Assembly (NCBI RefSeq): GCF_017874735.1
Contig: NZ_JAGGLV010000012.1
Location: forward strand, 1-64,000
Source of the DNA: Paenibacillus silagei
GTDB taxonomy: Bacteria > Bacillota > Bacilli > Paenibacillales > Paenibacillaceae
Reading direction: 5' to 3'
DNA length: 64,000 nucleotides
A model generated the notes under the pieces. That model was given only the letters and a program-made list of their open reading frames with translations. It was not told where the DNA came from and made no database searches. The position numbers were made by a program, and so were the translations under genes. This document shows positions 59,692 to 64,000 of this stretch, piece after piece. Each line of letters starts with the position of its first letter. Within the stretch, counting starts at the first letter, position 1.

Positions 59692-60681
59692 TCACCCGGT
59701 TTTTGCAGGAGCACGCTCAACTAGCCCCTCTAATATTCTGTCGATCTCACTCAGCAAATCAGATCCAAGACGCACCCCTGAAGCCTTAACATTCTCTTGT
59801 ACCTGCTCTGGTCTGGATGCCCCAATGATTGCAGCCGACACCTGCGGATTCTGCAGCACCCATGCGATGGCCAATTGCGGCAGGGTCAGCCCCGCTTCGT
59901 GTGCAAGTGAGGACAGCCGGGAGACCGCCGTAAGAACCTCTGTGTGCAGCCACTGGCCAGCCAATCGTTCAAAAAACGGAGAACCCGCTGAAGTCGAAGC
60001 ACGGGACCCCTGCGGGACAGGTTGATTCGGCAGATATTTTCCCGACAGAATGCCTTGGGCCAGCGGTGACCAGACAACCTGCCCGATTCCTTCCTGCTCA
60101 GAAGCCTGGATAACCTCCGCTTCGATCACCCGCCATAACATCGAATATTGCGGCTGGCTAGCCACCAAGGGAACCCTCAGCTCCCGGGCCAACACCGAGG
60201 CTTGTGTAATCTGTTCAGCCCTCCATTCGCTGATCCCCACATACAGAACCTTCCCTTGACGCACCAGATCAGAGAAGGCCAGGAAGGTCTCCTCCAGCGA
60301 AACCTTATTGTCAAATCTATGGGCATAATAGATATCTATATAATCCGTCTGCAGCCTTTTCAACGAGGAGTTACAAGCTTCCATGATATGCTTCCGGGAT
60401 AATCCCCGGTCATTGGGGCCTGTTCCTGTAGGCTGATAGACCTTGGTACATAGCTCGATGCTCTCCCGCCGCACACCTGTTAAGACTTGTCCCAGCACCG
60501 TCTCCGCCTTCGTATCCGAATACACATCTGCGGTGTCAAATGTAGTAATTCCCGCATTCAATGCAGCATGGACACAAGCTTTGGCGGTGTCATTATCCAC
60601 TTGAGCCCCATGCGTAATCCAGTTTCCAAAAGCAATCTCACTGACCGATAAGCCGCTGGCACCCAATTTACGATATTCCAT
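59692..60681 (-). CDS. Aldo/keto reductase
   Basis: A 329-residue TIM-barrel oxidoreductase of the voltage-gated K-channel beta-subunit-like branch. The catalytic tetrad is visible as Asp and Tyr in FDTADVYSD (about 50-55), Lys in LCTKVY (about 80) and His in IDIYYAHRFD (about 120). It reduces aldehydes or ketones with NADPH; substrate unknown. ATG 60681 follows AAGGAGG. Confidence 0.92.
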   Translation of the reverse strand: MEYRKLGASGLSVSEIAFGNWITHGAQVDNDTAKACVHAALNAGITTFDTADVYSDTKAETVLGQVLTGVRRESIELCTKVYQPTGTGPNDRGLSRKHIMEACNSSLKRLQTDYIDIYYAHRFDNKVSLEETFLAFSDLVRQGKVLYVGISEWRAEQITQASVLARELRVPLVASQPQYSMLWRVIEAEVIQASEQEGIGQVVWSPLAQGILSGKYLPNQPVPQGSRASTSAGSPFFERLAGQWLHTEVLTAVSRLSSLAHEAGLTLPQLAIAWVLQNPQVSAAIIGASRPEQVQENVKASGVRLGSDLLSEIDRILEGLVERAPAKTG

Positions 60682-60822
60682 CTTCTTACCTCCTTTTAAT
60701 AGCCATTTAAGCGTAACAAATTACTATTAATAGGTGAAATATCTTTTAATTATTCTTTTGATATGAAAAAAGTATCACAGAGTCATTCAATGCATTCTTT
60801 TAGGTAAACCTGGCTCAACATG

Positions 60823-60852
60823 CAAAGACCCCTCCATTAAAATGGAGAGGCC
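60823..60852 (-). terminator. Rho-independent terminator of helD
   Basis: On the minus strand, CTCTCCATT pairs with AATGGAGGG and is followed by TCTTT. Confidence 0.7.
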
Positions 60853-60861
60853 TTCTTAGAT

Positions 60862-63294
60862 CTATAGCGTAGCTACTGTCTGCTCATACAACCCCTGTTC
60901 TACCCCACCGACAAACGGCGTCCACTCCCCTGCAGTATACAACTGCAGCCGGTGCATAGCCCGGGTACATGCCGTATAAAAAAGCTTCCGCTCGCTCTCC
61001 CTGTGATACGTCTGCGGGGAGGCGTCGTAGATCAGTACGGCATCGAACTCCACGCCTTTGGCAAGATAAGCGGGGATCACCTGTATTCCTTTTTCAAAAG
61101 TGGGCGTATTCTTCGTAATGAGCCTCAGCTCCGGGGCGCCACCTTGGGCAGTCAGGCACTCATAAGCTTCTCTGCTCTCTGCGGCCGTCTTCGTAATCAC
61201 AGCGATGGAGCTATAGCCTTCAGCCTGAAGCTCCGCGAGATCTTTCACGATGCGCTCCGCCCTCAACTCACGATTGTCCAGCTTAGCCAATACCGGCTTC
61301 CGGCCCCTCCGTTCAAAAGCCACAATCGCCTCGCCGCCGGGCAGCAGCCGCTTCGTAAACTCCACAATCTCAAAGGTCGAGCGGTAGCTGCGGACCAGCA
61401 GGAACTGGCTAGTCTCTTCTTCTCCATAAAGCTTCAGCAGCGGTGAGCTGCTTCCATACAGATTCGTCGCCTGCGTGAAGATCGCCTGGCCGAAGTCTCC
61501 CAGCACCGTCATGCGGGCACGCGGAAACAGCTTTTTGAGGAACTCATACTGGAACATGGAATAATCCTGGCCTTCATCCACAAAAATATGCCGCACCTGC
61601 GTATTCGTCCGCACACCTTCGATTAGCTCTTTTAAATACAAATACGGGGTCGCATCTTCATACCAGAGTGTCCCGCTATCCAGCATCTTCCGGGTCTGCG
61701 CACAGATCTCCGGCCACAGCTCCGGCACCTCCGGTTCACCCGTCATTTCCCTGTAGGCCGTTTCATCACTGAACAATTGACGGTAGAGCCCGGCCATGTC
61801 GATAAAGGTGAACTTCCTGATCCCCCGTCTCAGCGGTTTGAACTGCTCCTTCACGATCATCTGGGCCAGCAGCTCTTCCTCCCGTTCGGCGAAATCAAAG
61901 TCACTCTCATCCTGCTCGCGCTTGTGGACCAGCAATTCCTGAAGGCGGAGGTATTTCTCGGCAAAATCAAACACGCCCCGTTCCCTGTGCAGCATCCGGT
62001 ATACTTCAGCGTATTGGTCATTGTCGAGGTAATTCATCTCTTCCTCTACCCAGGCGGCTCCCTGCTCCTGCTTTTGCAGTCTGGCCAGCTCTTCTTGCAG
62101 CCATTTCTGCACCAGCGTAATCCGGTTAGGCAGACGAATCGAAGGATCAAAGCTGTATAGCTTGCTCTTGATTTGCTCCCCCGAGATTAACACGCGGTCC
62201 CGGAAGCGAATGTCCTTGAACAGCATCCCCTCCAGCTTCAGCCACTGCGCATAACCCTGAAGTGCCCGGAGGAAGGCTTCCGACGCCTTATATCCGACTC
62301 CCTTGAGACGGGCTTCATACCCCTCTTCCTGCTGAGCGGTAAGCACATATTCCATCTGATCGAACGAATCTTCAATCCGGTAATCCTGACCCAGCCACGT
62401 TTCCAGATATTCCTGAAAGGTCGTCTGCTGCATATTCTCTTCACCCAGCTCCGGAAGAACGGTAGATACATAACTATTGAACATCGGGTTAGGGGAAAAT
62501 AACACAATCTGATCCGCCGTCAGCCGCTCGCGGTGTTTGTACAGCAGGTAGGCTACGCGCTGGAGCGCTGCCGAGGTTTTGCCGCTGCCCGCCGCTCCCT
62601 GCACAATAAGCATCCGGCTCGTATCGTTACGAATAATCGCGTTCTGCTCGGCCTGAATCGTGGCTACAATGCTCTTCATTTGTGAATCTGCGCCTTTGCC
62701 AAGCACCTGCTGGAGCAGCTCATCTCCGATCGTAACGCTCGAATCGAACAAATGCTGGAGCTGACCGTCACGGATCTGGTACTGCCGCTTCAGTTCCATC
62801 GTTCCGCTAATCCGTCCTCCGGGTGTGTCGAAGGCTGCTTTTCCTGGCGGATAGTCGTAGTACAGGCTCGCAATGGGGGTCCGCCAGTCATAGACCACGA
62901 AGCTCAGACCATCCTCTTCGATGAAGGAGGACACTCCGATATAGACCTGTTCCACAGCCTCCTGACCCTCCTCGTGAAAATCAATCCGGCCAAAATAAGG
63001 CGACGGCAGCAGCCGCTGCATATTCTTCCATTGCCGCAGCTTCCGCGCATGACTGCGTTCCCGTTCAGACAGGACTGCGTCCTGCTGGGTAATGGTGAAG
63101 AAGCTCTCTTCGAAATCCTCCTCCGTACTCGTATTGACCGTAACCTCTTCCCAGAATCTCCGGCGGATGTCCGTAGCCTGCTCCTTCAGCTGGCCAACCT
63201 CCGGCTCCAGGCTTGCGATCCCCGATTTCAGCTTCTCTTTGACCTGCTCCAGCCACTCCTGCTCCTGCTCCCAGCTGCTTACCTTCTCCATCAC
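60862..63294 (-). CDS. helD: RNA polymerase recycling ATPase HelD
   Basis: A UvrD/Rep-like SF1 ATPase that removes RNA polymerase from DNA or nucleic acid. The protein of 810 residues has an N-terminal coiled-coil arm (about 1-75), a Walker A GAAGSGKTSAALQR near 235, the DEGQDYS box near 590 and a C-terminal 2A-like domain. Length fits the Firmicute HelD class. The start is taken as GTG 63294, 7 nt after GAGGAG (ATG 63291 is nearly as good); the frame is open to 63417 without a better site. Confidence 0.9.
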   Translation of the reverse strand: MMEKVSSWEQEQEWLEQVKEKLKSGIASLEPEVGQLKEQATDIRRRFWEEVTVNTSTEEDFEESFFTITQQDAVLSERERSHARKLRQWKNMQRLLPSPYFGRIDFHEEGQEAVEQVYIGVSSFIEEDGLSFVVYDWRTPIASLYYDYPPGKAAFDTPGGRISGTMELKRQYQIRDGQLQHLFDSSVTIGDELLQQVLGKGADSQMKSIVATIQAEQNAIIRNDTSRMLIVQGAAGSGKTSAALQRVAYLLYKHRERLTADQIVLFSPNPMFNSYVSTVLPELGEENMQQTTFQEYLETWLGQDYRIEDSFDQMEYVLTAQQEEGYEARLKGVGYKASEAFLRALQGYAQWLKLEGMLFKDIRFRDRVLISGEQIKSKLYSFDPSIRLPNRITLVQKWLQEELARLQKQEQGAAWVEEEMNYLDNDQYAEVYRMLHRERGVFDFAEKYLRLQELLVHKREQDESDFDFAEREEELLAQMIVKEQFKPLRRGIRKFTFIDMAGLYRQLFSDETAYREMTGEPEVPELWPEICAQTRKMLDSGTLWYEDATPYLYLKELIEGVRTNTQVRHIFVDEGQDYSMFQYEFLKKLFPRARMTVLGDFGQAIFTQATNLYGSSSPLLKLYGEEETSQFLLVRSYRSTFEIVEFTKRLLPGGEAIVAFERRGRKPVLAKLDNRELRAERIVKDLAELQAEGYSSIAVITKTAAESREAYECLTAQGGAPELRLITKNTPTFEKGIQVIPAYLAKGVEFDAVLIYDASPQTYHRESERKLFYTACTRAMHRLQLYTAGEWTPFVGGVEQGLYEQTVATL

Positions 63295-63335
63295 CTGATC
63301 ACTCCTCTTTCTTGACATAGTCCCAAACAGGCGGG

Positions 63336-63365
63336 TTGACAAACCGGATGTCCCTTTGCTATAAT
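63336..63365 (+). promoter_or_regulatory. Orphan SigA-type promoter
   Basis: TTGACA (63336-63341), 18-bp spacer, TATAAT (63360-63365), both perfect hexamers, on the plus strand. No plus-strand gene follows within 130 nt. Confidence 0.7.
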
Positions 63366-63371
63366 TAAGAT

Positions 63372-63508
63372 ATAAATAAGATGCGTTACCTCCGATCTGA
63401 TTTTCGAAAATAGTCAACAGTCTTCTAACATTAGCATATTATTTCTTTGTATGCAATACTTCCTGAATCATAATTAACCCTGGCGCTTGCGCCAGGGTTT
63501 TGTTGTTT
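63372..63508 (+). ncRNA. Candidate small RNA between helD and the flavin reductase gene
   Basis: Delimited by the orphan promoter at 63336-63365 and the terminator at 63477-63508, giving about 135 nt. It has no credible reading frame. The first part is antisense to the 5' leader of helD, so it could influence helD expression. Confidence 0.4.
63477..63508 (+). terminator. Rho-independent terminator
   Basis: ACCCTGGCGC and GCGCCAGGGT form a perfect 10-bp stem, followed by TTTTGTTGTTT on the plus strand. It may also end the minus-strand flavin reductase transcript. Confidence 0.85.
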
Positions 63509-63572
63509 AGGTGATAACCTGTCCTTGTATTCCCCGCTGAAACGGCTAACCGTCTGCTCACCAGCACAGCCG

Positions 63573-64000
63573 TTACACCGGTCTCTCGATCTCAAAAATC
63601 TCCCCAATCCCCGCATAGTTATTCCCTGCCAACCGGCTTACCGCCCCTAATCGTACCGGATCAATCCTTCCCTGTTCGTAAATCTCTTCGTCCAGATGAA
63701 ACTGCACGATCCTGCCAATCACTAGGTCATTATTCGGCAGCTCCAGGCAATGCTCCAACACACATTCCATCCGCACCTTCGCTTCCTGGACGCCGGGGAC
63801 CTTAATTCGCTGGCTATCCACAGGCGTCATACCTGCTAAGGCGACCTCACTCTGGTCAGGCGGCAACGGTGCAGCAGTCATATTCACTTGTCTGACATTC
63901 TGCTCATCCACAATATGAACCACAAACTCCTTCATGTGCTTGATGTTGCGTGCAGTATCCTTGGACTGACCCCCGGCATGCTGAATAGAGATAGAAATCA
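63573..64000 (-). CDS. Flavin reductase family protein (partial, N-terminus outside window)
   Basis: The frame stays open to the right edge, so the first part of the gene is missing; about 141 C-terminal residues are visible. The segment I-S-I-S-I-Q-H-A-G-G-Q-S-K-D-T-A-R-N-I-K followed by EFVVHIVDE is typical of the DIM6/NTAB-type FMN-binding flavin reductases. These enzymes reduce flavin with NAD(P)H for a partner oxygenase. No partner is visible in the window. Confidence 0.8.
   Translation of the reverse strand, partial: ISISIQHAGGQSKDTARNIKHMKEFVVHIVDEQNVRQVNMTAAPLPPDQSEVALAGMTPVDSQRIKVPGVQEAKVRMECVLEHCLELPNNDLVIGRIVQFHLDEEIYEQGRIDPVRLGAVSRLAGNNYAGIGEIFEIERPV

Overview
The window looks like chromosomal DNA from a spore-forming Firmicute of the Paenibacillus type. 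The reasons are mid-50s GC by eye, strong AGGAGG ribosome binding sites, frequent TTG and GTG starts, an Amj lipid II flippase, a YwaC/RelP alarmone synthetase, HelD, YesM/YesN regulators beside LplB-type sugar permeases, and exosporium-like proteins. I see no rRNA, tRNA, phage or plasmid genes, no intact insertion sequence and no CRISPR array.

Layout. 0.2-4.3 kb (minus strand): a relP operon (alarmone synthetase, 53-residue protein, HAD phosphatase, DinB protein), a c-di-GMP-type HD-GYP protein and a small membrane protein. 4.4-5.6 kb: an A/B-barrel protein, signal peptidase I and a DUF4265 protein. 5.6-13.1 kb (minus): a tightly coupled seven-gene operon encoding a FabH-like ketosynthase, ATP-grasp ligase, NAD epimerase/3beta-HSD, metallo-beta-lactamase hydrolase, F390-synthetase-like adenylating enzyme, GNAT-like protein and SDR. 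It is the best candidate here for an uncharacterised metabolic pathway. 13.2-17.7 kb: a secreted coiled-coil protein behind a strong promoter and hairpin leader, Amj, Nudix and several small membrane proteins.

17.9-26 kb: an ArsR-type regulator divergent from GH51 arabinofuranosidase, LrgA/LrgB, a nitroreductase divergent from an HxlR regulator, YkvA, an AXE1-type esterase, a TIM-barrel isomerase that appears to use an ATT start codon, and a glycosyltransferase. 27-29.7 kb: a probable spore-surface cluster with two ExsC-like paralogues, a third small protein and a leaderless BNR/sialidase-like protein. 29.9-35.3 kb: SGNH hydrolase, GT2, pdxK, a J-domain-like membrane protein, GNAT and AraC. 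35.4-40.9 kb: GH29 fucosidase and GH2 beta-galactosidase, each divergent from an AraC regulator.

41.2-54 kb: a RacA-like HTH protein and an APH-like kinase, then a beta-glucan utilisation locus. This has a cytoplasmic GH16, an ABC importer, a YesM/YesN two-component system, an array of seven 51-bp tandem repeats, and a large secreted GH16 with Ig-like and CBM56-like domains behind a candidate cre site. 54.2-55.7 kb: an ECF sigma/anti-sigma pair with a probable autoregulated promoter. 55.8-58.6 kb (minus): a five-gene operon of unknown function (MerR, unknown, CD3324-HTH plus ParB-like domain, ParB-like, P-loop kinase) under a perfect 16-bp inverted-repeat operator. 58.8-64 kb: LysR regulator, aldo/keto reductase, HelD, a candidate small RNA, and the 3' part of a flavin reductase gene running off the right edge.
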